DNA of 15,113 nucleotides. It comes from Caulobacter sp. CCH9-E1 (GTDB lineage Bacteria > Pseudomonadota > Alphaproteobacteria > Caulobacterales > Caulobacteraceae). The DNA lies in assembly GCF_001556515.1 (NCBI RefSeq), contig NZ_LSJA01000245.1, forward strand, positions 1-15,113, written 5' to 3'. Below, piece by piece: positions 6,161 to 12,731 of the stretch. Position 1 is the first letter of the stretch, and every line of letters begins with the position of its first letter. A model generated the notes under the pieces. The model searched no databases. It saw only the letters and a list, made by a program, of their open reading frames with translations, and had not been told where the DNA came from. Both the position numbers and the translations under genes were made by a program.

Positions 6161-7039
6161 TTACCGTGTGGGGACCGGGGTCTCGCCGCGATAGTCGTAG
6201 AAGCCGCGACCGGTCTTCTTGCCCAGCCAGCCGGCCTCGACATACTTCACCAGCAGCGGGCAGGGGCGATACTTGCTGTCGGCCAGACCCTCGTGGAGCA
6301 CGTTCATGATGCTCAACACGGTGTCCAGGCCGATGAAGTCGCCCAGCTCCAGCGGGCCCATCGGGTGGTTGGCGCCCAGCTTCATCGCCGTGTCGATGGC
6401 GTCGACCGTGCCGACCCCTTCGTACAGGGTGTAGATCGCCTCGTTGATCATCGGCACCAGCACCCGGTTGACGATGAAGGCGGGGAAGTCCTCGGCGTTG
6501 CTGGTGATCTTGCCCAGCGACTTGGCGAAGGCCACGGCCGTCTCGTAGGTCGGCACGTCGGTGGCGATGCCGCGGATGATCTCCACCAGCTTCATCAGCG
6601 GCACTGGGTTCATGAAGTGCAGGCCGATGAACCGCTCAGGGCGATCGGTCGCCGAGGCCAGGCGCGTGATCGAGATCGACGAGGTGTTCGAGGCCAGCAG
6701 CGTGTCGGGCTTCAGGTGCGGCTGCAGGCTGCGGAAGATCGACTTCTTGATCTCCTCGTTCTCGGTGGCGGCCTCGATGGCGAGGTCCGTCGCGCCGATG
6801 CCCTCGAGAGTCTCGGCTGGAGCGATGCGCTCCAGGGCGGCCTTCATGGCGGCGTCGTCGATGATCCCACGGCCAACCTGGCGGGCCATGTTCTTCTCGA
6901 TGACGGCGAGGCCGGCGTCGATCCGCTCGCGCGAAACGTCGTGCAGCTTCACTCCGTAACCGGCCAGGGCGACGACATGCGCGATGCCCGCCCCCATCTG
7001 GCCGGCGCCGATCACGCCGACCGTCTTGATTTCACTCAT
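6161..7039 (-). CDS. hbd: 3-hydroxybutyryl-CoA (3-hydroxyacyl-CoA) dehydrogenase
   Basis: A 292-residue NAD(P)-dependent enzyme that interconverts (S)-3-hydroxybutyryl-CoA and acetoacetyl-CoA, in fatty acid or butyrate/polyhydroxybutyrate metabolism. The Rossmann motif GAGQMGAG is at 11-18, followed by the nucleotide-specifying stretch LHDVSRERI. IEAATE (88-93), ASNTSSISI (116-124) and GLHFMNPVPLMKLVEI (139-154) hold the active site: H141 and E153 are 12 residues apart, like the His158/Glu170 pair of the human enzyme. The C-terminal helical domain shows FIVNRVLVPMINEA, ANHPMGPLELGDFIGLD and GRGFYDY. The length equals that of single-domain enzymes (~280-295). Start: ATG at 7037-7039 with GAAGG about ten bases upstream, preferred to an in-frame TTG at 7046-7048 that lies too near that site. 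It lies in its own transcription unit downstream of the aminomutase-like gene; the symbol paaH is also used for close relatives. Confidence 0.93.
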   Translation of the reverse strand: MSEIKTVGVIGAGQMGAGIAHVVALAGYGVKLHDVSRERIDAGLAVIEKNMARQVGRGIIDDAAMKAALERIAPAETLEGIGATDLAIEAATENEEIKKSIFRSLQPHLKPDTLLASNTSSISITRLASATDRPERFIGLHFMNPVPLMKLVEIIRGIATDVPTYETAVAFAKSLGKITSNAEDFPAFIVNRVLVPMINEAIYTLYEGVGTVDAIDTAMKLGANHPMGPLELGDFIGLDTVLSIMNVLHEGLADSKYRPCPLLVKYVEAGWLGKKTGRGFYDYRGETPVPTR

Positions 7040-7173
7040 GAACGCCAAGCCTTCGCTCGATATCGCGCCGGGCTGTCGCGCCCACGCCTTCGACTATGCC
7101 GACTTTTCTAACACGAGAAACCACGCCGCCGCCAAGGCTTTGCTGCGTTGCAACCGAGAGGCGTCCATTCGTC
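7040..7173 (-). promoter_or_regulatory. Promoter region of hbd
   Basis: The 134 bases between the aminomutase-like stop and hbd must hold the hbd promoter unless the two are co-transcribed. A weak candidate on the minus strand is TTGGCG about 17 bases before GTTAGAAA (about 7100-7130). No hairpin terminator was seen after the aminomutase-like gene, so read-through into hbd is possible. Confidence 0.25.
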
Positions 7174-8214
7174 TCAGGGGGTGGCGGGCGGATAGGCGTG
7201 GCGGCGGCCGTTCGGGTCCTCGATCGCGCCTTCCGAAAGGTAGTTGGGTCCGACCGGCGCCTTGCCGTGGCCGCCGGGGATGTCCAGCACATAGGTGGGC
7301 TGGGCCAGGCCCGAGAGCGTCCCGCGCAAGGCGCGCATGATCGCCTGGCCTTCCTGGATCGTCGTGCGCAGGTGGGCGGTGCCCGGCGCCAGGTCGCCGT
7401 GGTGCAGGTAGTAGGGCTTGATCCGCGTCTCGACGAAGGCCCGCATCAACGCCGCCAGCGTCTCGGGATCGTCGTTGACGCCCTTCAGCAGCACCGTCTG
7501 GCTGACCAGGACGATCCCGGCGTCGACCAGCCGCGCGCAGGCCGCGCGGGCGGCCGGGGTAAGCTCCCGGGCGTGGTTGGCGTGCAGGGCGACATAGACC
7601 GCCTTGGTCGAGCGCTTCAGCGCGGCGACTAGCTCGTCCGTAACCGCGGCCGGATCGACGGCCGGGACGCGGGTGTGGAAACGCACGACCTTGACGTGGT
7701 CGATGGCCTCCAGCCGGTCGATCAGCTCGGCCAGGCGGCGTGGCGACAGGACGAAGGGGTCGCCGCCCGTGACGATCACCTCCCAGATCTCGGGCCGGTC
7801 GGCGATATAGGCGAAGGCCGCATCCAGCTGGGACGGGGTCAGGTTGGACAGCCCCTCGGGGCCGACCATCTCGCGGCGGAAGCAGAACCGGCAATAGACG
7901 GCGCAGGTGTGGGTCGGCTTCAGCAGCACGCGATCGGGATAGCGATGGACGATTCCATCCACAGGGCTGTGGATAGAATCGCCGATCGGATCGCCGTCCT
8001 CGCCGGGGCTGGCGACCAGCTCTTCGGGGGCCGGGACGAACTGGCGGGCGATCGGATCGTGGGGATCGGCGACGTCGATCAGTTCGGCCATGGCCGGGGT
8101 GATCGCCACCGCATAGCGCGCCGCCACCGCCTCCAGCGCCGGCAGGCGCTCGGACGGAACCAGGCCGGCCTCGGCCAGCGACCGGGCGTCTCGGAGGGTC
8201 TTCGCGGGGGACAT
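7174..8214 (-). CDS. Lysine 2,3-aminomutase-like radical SAM enzyme (KamA/EpmB family)
   Basis: A 346-residue PLP- and [4Fe-4S]/SAM-dependent aminomutase homologue. The cluster motif is C104-x3-C108-x2-C111 (CAVYCRFC), followed by R113, which matches Arg134 of clostridial KamA (substrate carboxylate). TGGDP (149-153) is the SAM-binding turn. D274 (HHGDLAPGTAHLRT) and D311, K318 (VLDIPGGHGK) match the KamA residues Asp293, Asp330 (lysine side chain) and Lys337 (PLP Schiff base), with the same 37- and 7-residue spacings. The ~60-residue C-terminal extension of the ~416-residue KamA is missing, which gives EpmB-like length. PGGHGKAPVGPNY is, however, more KamA-like than EpmB-like. Possible roles: beta-lysine formation, or beta-lysylation of elongation factor P. 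Start: ATG at 8212-8214 with a poor ribosome site. The in-frame ATG at 8293-8295 has a better one, but it would place the start inside the etfA terminator. Confidence 0.85.
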   Translation of the reverse strand: MSPAKTLRDARSLAEAGLVPSERLPALEAVAARYAVAITPAMAELIDVADPHDPIARQFVPAPEELVASPGEDGDPIGDSIHSPVDGIVHRYPDRVLLKPTHTCAVYCRFCFRREMVGPEGLSNLTPSQLDAAFAYIADRPEIWEVIVTGGDPFVLSPRRLAELIDRLEAIDHVKVVRFHTRVPAVDPAAVTDELVAALKRSTKAVYVALHANHARELTPAARAACARLVDAGIVLVSQTVLLKGVNDDPETLAALMRAFVETRIKPYYLHHGDLAPGTAHLRTTIQEGQAIMRALRGTLSGLAQPTYVLDIPGGHGKAPVGPNYLSEGAIEDPNGRRHAYPPATP

Positions 8215-8263
8215 GAGGCGCGGGGATATGCGGGATTTCCGCCTGGGAGGCAAATCGGCAAGG

Positions 8264-8292
8264 AAAAAGGCCCGGAGTCGCCTCCGGGCCTT
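8264..8292 (-). terminator. Strong rho-independent terminator after etfBA
   Basis: An 11-pair perfect stem, AAGGCCCGGAG (8267-8277) and CTCCGGGCCTT (8282-8292), with a four-base loop. On the minus strand it is followed by five T (two within the stem) and CC. The plus-strand flank also has TTTTT four bases away, so it could stop transcription in both directions. It separates etfBA from the aminomutase-like gene. Confidence 0.85.
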
Positions 8293-8302
8293 CATGATTT
8301 TT

Positions 8303-8431
8303 CCTTCTCCCCTTGAGGGCGAAGGTGGCCGCGAAGCGGGCGGATGAGGGGTTGAGCAACCTATCCGATCCGTCCGCGTGACCCCTCATCCGTCGCCTGC
8401 CGGCGACACCTTCTCCCGCAAGGGGAGAAGG
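8303..8431. repeat. RIME/REP-like palindromic mosaic element, copy 2
   Basis: Seen: a nested ~49-base inverted repeat. The left arm (8303-8351) runs from CCTTCTCCCC to CGGATGAGGGG, the right arm (8382-8431) from CCCCTCATCCG to AGGGGAGAAGG, with a 30-base centre. Each arm has an outer hairpin (CTTCTCCCC and its complement) and a small inner hairpin: CCGC-GAA-GCGG on the left, GTCGCC-TGCC-GGCGAC on the right. The inner stems differ in sequence but both pair. The element ends 12 bases past the etfA stop. Layout and sizes match the element at 1-113. The sequence style (CCTTCTCCCC...GGATGAGGGG) is like palindromic intergenic repeats widespread in alphaproteobacteria. Confidence 0.85.
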
Positions 8432-8443
8432 GGGAGAAGAGCT

Positions 8444-9385
8444 CTACTTGCCGGCGGCGCTCAGGGCGTCCATCAGCTCCGGCACGGCCGTCTTGTAGTC
8501 GGCGACCAGACCGTAGTCGGCCACCTGGAAGATCGGCGCGTCGGCGTCCTTGTTGATCGCCACGATCACCTTGGAGTCCTTCATGCCGGCCAGGTGCTGG
8601 ATCGCGCCCGAGATGCCGATGGCGACATAGAGCTGCGGCGCCACGACCTTGCCCGTCTGACCGACCTGGTAGTCGTTCGGGGCGTAGCCGGCGTCGACCG
8701 CGGCGCGCGAGGCGCCGACGGCGGCGCCCAGCTTGTCGGCCAGGGGCTCGATCACGCGCTGGAACTCTTCGGCCGAACCCATGGCGCGACCGCCCGAGAC
8801 GACGATCTTGGCCGCGGCCAGTTCCGGACGGTCGGACTTGACCATCTCTTCGCTGACGAAGCGGGTCTTGCCGGCGTCGGCGCCCGCCACGGTTTCCACC
8901 GAGGCCGAGCCGCCTTCCGCCGCCGCCGCGAAGGCGGTCGGACGCACGGTGATCACCTTCTTGGCGTCGCCCGACTGGATCGTCTCCAGGGCGTTGCCGG
9001 CGTAGATCGGGCGCACGAAGGTGTCGGCGCTGACGACCTCGACGATGTCCGAGATCGGGGCGACATCCAGCTTGGCGGCGACGCGCGGGGCGAAGTTCTT
9101 GCCGCCCGAGGTGGCCGGAACCAGGATCGCGTCGTAATTGCCAGCCAGCGCCAGCACGGCGTCGGCCTGGGCTTCGGCGATCCCATGGCCCAGGGCGTCG
9201 GACTCGGCCAGCAGGACCTTGCGGACGCCGGCGATCTTGGCGGCGGCGTCGGCCACGGCCTTGGCGCCCTTGCCCAGGACCAGCACGTCGATGTCGCCCG
9301 AGATCTTCTGGGCGGCGGTGACGGTCTTGTGGGTGGCGTCGCGCAGGTGCGCGTTGTCGTTGTCGGCGATGACGAGAACAGCCAT
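8444..9385 (-). CDS. etfA: Electron transfer flavoprotein alpha subunit
   Basis: A 313-residue FAD-binding subunit of ETF, which takes electrons from acyl-CoA and other dehydrogenases and passes them to ETF:ubiquinone oxidoreductase. The N-terminal domain (1-185) has the usual ETF fold ([46 protein letters not shown]). The C-terminal FAD domain carries [14 protein letters not shown] (196-208), [19 protein letters not shown] (239-257), [20 protein letters not shown] (259-278) and [19 protein letters not shown] (279-297), a nearly invariant signature. The length is normal. The start ATG overlaps the etfB stop as TAATG, with a G-rich site upstream, so the two subunits are translationally coupled. 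The operon ends in the mosaic repeat and the terminator at 8264-8292. Confidence 0.97.
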   Translation of the reverse strand: MAVLVIADNDNAHLRDATHKTVTAAQKISGDIDVLVLGKGAKAVADAAAKIAGVRKVLLAESDALGHGIAEAQADAVLALAGNYDAILVPATSGGKNFAPRVAAKLDVAPISDIVEVVSADTFVRPIYAGNALETIQSGDAKKVITVRPTAFAAAAEGGSASVETVAGADAGKTRFVSEEMVKSDRPELAAAKIVVSGGRAMGSAEEFQRVIEPLADKLGAAVGASRAAVDAGYAPNDYQVGQTGKVVAPQLYVAIGISGAIQHLAGMKDSKVIVAINKDADAPIFQVADYGLVADYKTAVPELMDALSAAGK

Positions 9386-10131
9386 TACAGCACCCCCGCG
9401 GTGTTCAGCTTGGAGACCAGATCAGCGGCCGTCTCGACCTTGATGCCCGCCGAGCGCTTCGGCGGCTCGGTGACCTTCAGGACCTTCAGGCGCGGCGCCA
9501 CGTCGACGCCGTAGTCGGCGACCGCCTTCGTGGCGATCTCCTTCTTCTTGGCCTTCATGATGTTGGGCAGAGACGCATAGCGCGGCTCGTTCAGGCGCAG
9601 GTCGGCGGTGATCACGGCCGGCAGGTCGACGTCCAGCGTCTGCAGGCCGCCGTCGACTTCGCGGGTGACCTTGGCGGTCGAGCCCGAGACTTCCAGCGCC
9701 GAGGCGTAGGTGGCCTGCGGCCAGCCCAGCAGGGCCGACAGCATCTGACCCACGGCGTTGTTGTCGCCGTCGATCGCCTGCTTGCCCATGACGACCAGGT
9801 TCGGGTTCTCCTCGGCGACCACGGCGGCCAGCAGCTTGGCCACGGCCAGCGGCTCGAGGTCGGCGTCCGACGTGATCAGGATGCCGCGATCGCCGCCCAT
9901 GGCGAGCGCCGTGCGGATCGTCTCCTGCGCTTGGGCGGGGCCGATGCTGACGATGACGACCTCGGTCGCCACGCCTTTTTCCTTGAGACGCACGGCTTCC
10001 TCGACCGCGATCTCGCAGAAGGGGTTCATCGACATCTTGACGTTGGCGAGGTCGACACCCGTCTGATCCGCCTTAACGCGGGCCTTCACGTTGTAGTCGA
10101 TCACCCGCTTGACCGGGACTAGGACCTTCAT
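9385..10131 (-). CDS. etfB: Electron transfer flavoprotein beta subunit
   Basis: A 248-residue AMP-binding beta subunit of ETF and the partner of Etf[17 protein letters not shown] opens the protein. [19 protein letters not shown] (33-51) and [19 protein letters not shown] (64-82) follow. [20 protein letters not shown] is the AMP-binding stretch. [19 protein letters not shown] with the following KAKKK is the ETF-beta signature, including the leucine-containing recognition loop that docks dehydrogenases. The length is typical. The start is ATG at 10129-10131, with GGAGG about 12 bases upstream. Order etfB-etfA with a one-base overlap is the usual alphaproteobacterial arrangement. A housekeeping-type promoter candidate lies at 10179-10206. 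Confidence 0.97.
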   Translation of the reverse strand: MKVLVPVKRVIDYNVKARVKADQTGVDLANVKMSMNPFCEIAVEEAVRLKEKGVATEVVIVSIGPAQAQETIRTALAMGGDRGILITSDADLEPLAVAKLLAAVVAEENPNLVVMGKQAIDGDNNAVGQMLSALLGWPQATYASALEVSGSTAKVTREVDGGLQTLDVDLPAVITADLRLNEPRYASLPNIMKAKKKEIATKAVADYGVDVAPRLKVLKVTEPPKRSAGIKVETAADLVSKLNTAGVL

Positions 10132-10178
10132 CGGTTTTCACCGCCTCCAGGTTTTGCGTTTTCTCCTGATTGCCAATC

Positions 10179-10206
10179 GACTTAGCGCTTGTGCGCCGCA
10201 ATGCAA
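10179..10206 (-). promoter_or_regulatory. Candidate housekeeping promoter of etfBA
   Basis: Read on the minus strand: TTGCATT (10206-10200), a 13-base spacer, then GCTAAGTC (10186-10179). The Caulobacter housekeeping consensus is TTGACGS-N10-14-GCTANAWC; the -10 element matches at seven of eight positions and the -35 element less well. It lies about 48 bases upstream of the etfB ATG. Confidence 0.5.
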
Positions 10207-10350
10207 GTTTCCCTTGGCGTAAGCGTAATGCGTTATTGCCGCGCGGGTTCAAACGATCGTAGGTCTCGCCGCCTTTTGCGCGCGCGGAAGACGGGCGAGC
10301 GGTCGCGCGGCCAATTCCCTTAAGGACGGAAAGGCGCTAAGGGGCCGGCC

Positions 10351-10617
10351 ATGAACAAGACCTTCACCCGCCTGAAGTACATCTTCCTGGGCCTGTTCCT
10401 GCTCTCCAGCGCCGGCGTTCTGGCCTATCACGGCCTGTGGGTGTGGCCGAAGCAGCGTTGCGAGGATCGTGGCGGCGCCTGGGCCGGCAAGTGGATGAAG
10501 TGCGCCACGGTCTATCCGATCGAGACCCTGACCCGCCGTCCGACCAACGTGCCGCCGATCAATGGCGAGGCCAAGCTGGCGCCCGCGGCGCCGGCCGCTC
10601 AGCCGCAGAAAAAGTAG
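10351..10617 (+). CDS. Small membrane-anchored protein of unknown function
   Basis: An 88-residue protein. A short basic N-terminus (MNKTFTRLK) precedes one hydrophobic helix (about 10-27). A short aromatic segment (HGLWVWP), two cysteines (C37 and C51) flanking EDRGGAWAGKWMK, and a proline/alanine-rich tail ending QPQKK follow. The positive N-terminus suggests an N-in/C-out topology, placing C37 and C51 in the periplasm where they could form a disulfide. The start is ATG at 10351, with AAGGGG eight bases upstream. I do not recognise a family. Composition and the clear ribosome site support a real gene. It converges on the corrinoid adenosyltransferase gene with a 12-base gap. Confidence 0.72.
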   Translation: MNKTFTRLKYIFLGLFLLSSAGVLAYHGLWVWPKQRCEDRGGAWAGKWMKCATVYPIETLTRRPTNVPPINGEAKLAPAAPAAQPQKK

Positions 10618-10629
10618 CCCGAAGCCGCG

Positions 10630-11208
10630 CTAGCGCGTCGCGCCGGGCTTCCAGAGCACGTCGGCCTTGCCCTTGTCGTTGGCCCAGCGGGCGGCGACGA
10701 ACAGCAGGTCCGATAGGCGGTTCAGGTACTTGATGGCCGGGGCCCCGACGATTTCACCCTCGACGGTCATCAGCGCCACGCAGCCGCGTTCGGCGCGCCG
10801 GCAGACGGTGCGCGCCACGTGCAAGGCCGCCGCCGCCGGGGAGCCCGCGGGCAGCACGAATGAGGTCAGCGGCTCAAGCTCCGCGTTCAAGAGGTCGATC
10901 TCGCGCTCCAGGCGTTCGACCTGGCTGTCCAGGATGCGCAGCGGCTCCCATTCCGGCTTGCCGTGCTGCTCGGGCGTGGCGAGATCCGCGCCCAGGTCGA
11001 AGAGGTCGTTCTGGACGCGCTCCAGGATCGCGTCGAGCACGGGATCGCCTGCGGTATGCTGTCGCGCCTGGCCGATCGCGGCGTTGGTCTCGTCGACGCC
11101 GCCATAGGCCTCGACCCGTTGCGAGGCCTTGCTCACCGGCGCTCCGGTCGCCAGCCGCGTCGAGCCGGCGTCGCCCGTGCGCGTATAGATGCGATTCAGC
11201 GTGACCAT
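10630..11208 (-). CDS. Corrinoid adenosyltransferase, PduO type (ATP:cob(I)alamin adenosyltransferase)
   Basis: A 192-residue cytosolic enzyme that moves the adenosyl group of ATP onto cob(I)alamin to make coenzyme B12. The ATP-binding N-terminus is IYTRTGDAGSTRL (7-19). VEAYGGVDETNAAIGQAR (32-49), FDLGADLATP (70-79), SFVLPAGSPAAAALHVARTV (116-135) with CRRAER, and YLNRLSDLLFVAARW (161-175) are the PduO-family blocks in the normal order and spacing. The length is typical of single-domain bacterial ATRs. The start is ATG at 11206-11208; the ribosome site is weak. The HIG1-type gene lies 48 bases upstream on the same strand, so the two are probably co-transcribed. No cobalamin riboswitch was recognised upstream. 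Confidence 0.93.
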   Translation of the reverse strand: MVTLNRIYTRTGDAGSTRLATGAPVSKASQRVEAYGGVDETNAAIGQARQHTAGDPVLDAILERVQNDLFDLGADLATPEQHGKPEWEPLRILDSQVERLEREIDLLNAELEPLTSFVLPAGSPAAAALHVARTVCRRAERGCVALMTVEGEIVGAPAIKYLNRLSDLLFVAARWANDKGKADVLWKPGATR

Positions 11209-11256
11209 CCGTCGCGGACTCTCGTTCCCTGAGTGGCGTTATCTAGCGAGCGAGCC

Positions 11257-11460
11257 TCATGCGCCCTTCCGCCACCAGAAGGCGGCGGCGACCAGGACGA
11301 TGATGGCGATGAATTGCAGGAGCACCCGCAACCGCATCAGCTTGTTGGAATAGGAACGTCCGAAGTCGCCGCCGCGGAACAGAGCGTAAAGGCCCGCGCC
11401 CAGCGCGATCAACACCGCCAGAAGGGCGGCCGGGACGAGGAAGTCAAACAGATGGGACAT
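11257..11460 (-). CDS. HIG1-domain twin transmembrane protein
   Basis: A 67-residue membrane protein with two hydrophobic helices (about 6-29 and 47-63) joined by a short basic loop, GGDFGRSYSNKLMRLRVLLQ (30-49). The SNKLMR.RV.LQ loop resembles the HIG1 (hypoxia-induced gene 1) signature, in which the loop carries a Q/S-x-K-x-x-R-x-R-V-x-x-Q pattern. HIG1 proteins in mitochondria act on respiratory supercomplexes and cytochrome oxidase; the bacterial role is less clear. The start is ATG at 11458-11460, giving the usual ~67-residue length. An in-frame ATG at 11494-11496 would add twelve residues with no ribosome site. A five-pair hairpin sits against the chosen ATG. Probably co-transcribed with the adenosyltransferase gene. 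Confidence 0.8.
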   Translation of the reverse strand: MSHLFDFLVPAALLAVLIALGAGLYALFRGGDFGRSYSNKLMRLRVLLQFIAIIVLVAAAFWWRKGA

Positions 11461-11776
11461 GGCCCCAGAATAGGGGCTTGAGCGTCGACGCGCCATAGCG
11501 GCGGTCGATCACCTCAACCCGTCTCCGTTGAATTCGTTCGGCGAACTCGTTCGGCGGGCAAAATGTCGCAGTGACGCTATGGTAGCGTTCACATATCTAG
11601 GTTGCGCGTGTTTACTTACGTTGTTCGAGCCTGATTTCGCGGTTGCAAACGCGTCTCCCTGGCGTTAAGGCCCGCGCGTCCTATTTAGTAGTCTGCGTTC
11701 GTTGAACATGATCAACTCCCCACCGCGGATCGTTCAACGCCTTTCACTGACCCCAGCGGGGGTAGGAGATAGCCGC
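11461..11776. promoter_or_regulatory. Divergent control region between the HIG1-type gene and the small-protein/TetR unit
   Basis: 316 bases without a gene. From left to right: hairpin GCCCC (11462-11466)/GGGGC (11473-11477) touching the HIG1-type start; a direct repeat TCGTTCGGCG at 11534-11543 and 11547-11556; a dyad ACGCTA-TGG-TAGCGT (11574-11588); and a bulged inverted repeat at 11700-11739. AGGAG (11764-11768) is the ribosome site of the 76-residue gene. The upstream in-frame TTG and ATG (11702, 11708) lie inside the bulged repeat and lack ribosome sites. No promoter matches the housekeeping consensus well. Confidence 0.5.
11700..11739 (+). promoter_or_regulatory. Bulged inverted repeat in the leader of the small-protein/TetR unit
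   Basis: CGTTGAAC (11700-11707) pairs with GTTCAACG (11732-11739). After an unpaired AT, GATC (11710-11713) pairs with GATC (11728-11731), giving a 12-pair stem and a 14-base loop. It ends 37 bases before the ATG at 11777. It is either an operator for a TetR-type repressor encoded downstream or an mRNA leader hairpin. Confidence 0.5.
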
Positions 11777-12007
11777 ATGGCTCAGAGCGCCCGCTCTGTA
11801 GACATGGTCGAGCCCTCCGCGTTCGAGCGCGAAGAGGCCCTGGCCGAAGTCCGCCAACTGATCACCGATCTGCGCGACGCCGCGCAGGACGGTCGCCAGC
11901 TGGCTCGCCGTTACGCCGACGTCCTTCAGAACGTCGTCGATGAGTATTGCACCGAGTTCGAGAAGCGGGCCGAAGCCGCTCTCGCCCGCCTGGAGGCCGC
12001 CGCATGA
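11777..12007 (+). CDS. Small helical protein translationally coupled to a TetR regulator
   Basis: A 76-residue, strongly charged, almost wholly helical protein: after MAQSARSVDMVEPSAF, the run from about 17 to 76 (EREEALAEVRQLITDLRDAA, RRYADVLQNVVDEYC, FEKRAEAALARLEAAA) shows heptad-like spacing of L, V and A and a single cysteine (C58). No DNA-binding motif or signal peptide is seen. The start is ATG at 11777, with AGGAG at eight bases. Its TGA overlaps the ATG of the TetR gene as ATGA, so both are made from one message in linked amounts. I do not recognise the family. A role as partner or modulator of the TetR protein is only inferred from coupling. Confidence 0.72.
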   Translation: MAQSARSVDMVEPSAFEREEALAEVRQLITDLRDAAQDGRQLARRYADVLQNVVDEYCTEFEKRAEAALARLEAAA

Positions 12008-12651
12008 GCTTCGTATCCGTCAATATCGATCAGGCCTCCGAGGCCCCGGTGAAGCTGACCCGCCGCGCGCTGGCCAAGCAGCGCACCCGCGAACGCGTCC
12101 TGGCCGCCGCCCGCCGCCTGTTCAGCGAGCGCGGCTATGAAGGCGCGACCATCCGGGACATCGCCCAGGCCGCCGGCATGTCGACCGGCGCGGTCTTCGC
12201 CAGCTTCGCCGACAAGTCGGAGCTGTTCGAGGAAATCCTGACCGCCGACTACGAAGTCATCTACGCCCAGATGACCCAGGCCGCCCGCAACGCCAAGACG
12301 GTGGACGAGGCGCTGATGGGGCTGTTTGGCGTCGCCTACAGCTTCCACGTCGAGCAGCTGCCGTTGCTGCGCGCCAGCATCGCGGTTTCGTGGACCCACT
12401 CCGAGGCCGCCGAGCGGCGCGCCCGGACCGATCTCAAGCATATCTTCCGTCTGATTGCCGAGGCCCTGCAGCGTGGCGTCGACCAGAAGCAGTTGAAGGC
12501 CGACGCCGATACTAAACTGTTGGCGGAGATCGTCTGGGACGTGTATCTCGCCAACTATCGTCGTGCGATCTACGACGGCTGGTCGGTCGAGGCTTTGCTG
12601 GCGCGGCTCTCCGATCAACTGAAGATCATCTTCGCGGGCGCTCGCGCCTAA
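12004..12651 (+). CDS. TetR-family transcriptional regulator (first of a tandem pair)
   Basis: A 215-residue repressor-type protein. The DNA-binding domain spans about 24-80: TRERVLAAARRLFSERGYEG (28-47), ATIRDIAQAAGMSTGAVFAS (48-67) and FADKSELFEEIL, with the helix-turn-helix at about 49-69. The rest (80-215) is a helical ligand and dimer domain without recognisable specificity (SFHVEQLPLLRASIAVSW, LLAEIVWDVYLANYRRAIYDGW). The start is ATG at 12004, inside the stop of the 76-residue gene, with GGAGG seven bases upstream. A 20-residue N-terminal extension precedes the domain. Leader inverted repeats upstream suggest autoregulation. The target and ligand are unknown. Confidence 0.9.
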   Translation: MSFVSVNIDQASEAPVKLTRRALAKQRTRERVLAAARRLFSERGYEGATIRDIAQAAGMSTGAVFASFADKSELFEEILTADYEVIYAQMTQAARNAKTVDEALMGLFGVAYSFHVEQLPLLRASIAVSWTHSEAAERRARTDLKHIFRLIAEALQRGVDQKQLKADADTKLLAEIVWDVYLANYRRAIYDGWSVEALLARLSDQLKIIFAGARA

Positions 12652-12662
12652 CGAATGGCGAT

Positions 12663-12691
12663 CCCGTTCCGGGGGGGACGGGGCCGTCTTT
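12663..12691 (+). terminator. Terminator-like hairpin between the two TetR genes
   Basis: CCCGTTCC (12663-12670) and GGGACGGG (12675-12682) pair over eight positions with one T-G wobble and a GGGG loop, followed by GGCCGTCTTTG. The T-run is short. It starts 11 bases after the first TetR stop and may weaken read-through into the second. Confidence 0.45.
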
Positions 12692-12731
12692 GAAGTCAAT
12701 CATGACGCTGGCGTGTTCGAGGGGGACGTGC

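Noticed and set aside
8212..8295. Aminomutase-like gene starting at the ATG of 8293-8295
   Set aside because: It has a better ribosome site, but the first codons would be the terminator stem, the extra 27 residues are basic and unlike the family, and the shorter form fits family length.
10616..10649. AGCCCG/CGGGCT pair between the small membrane gene and the adenosyltransferase as a terminator
   Set aside because: Six pairs, a 22-base loop that lies partly in coding sequence, and no T-run.
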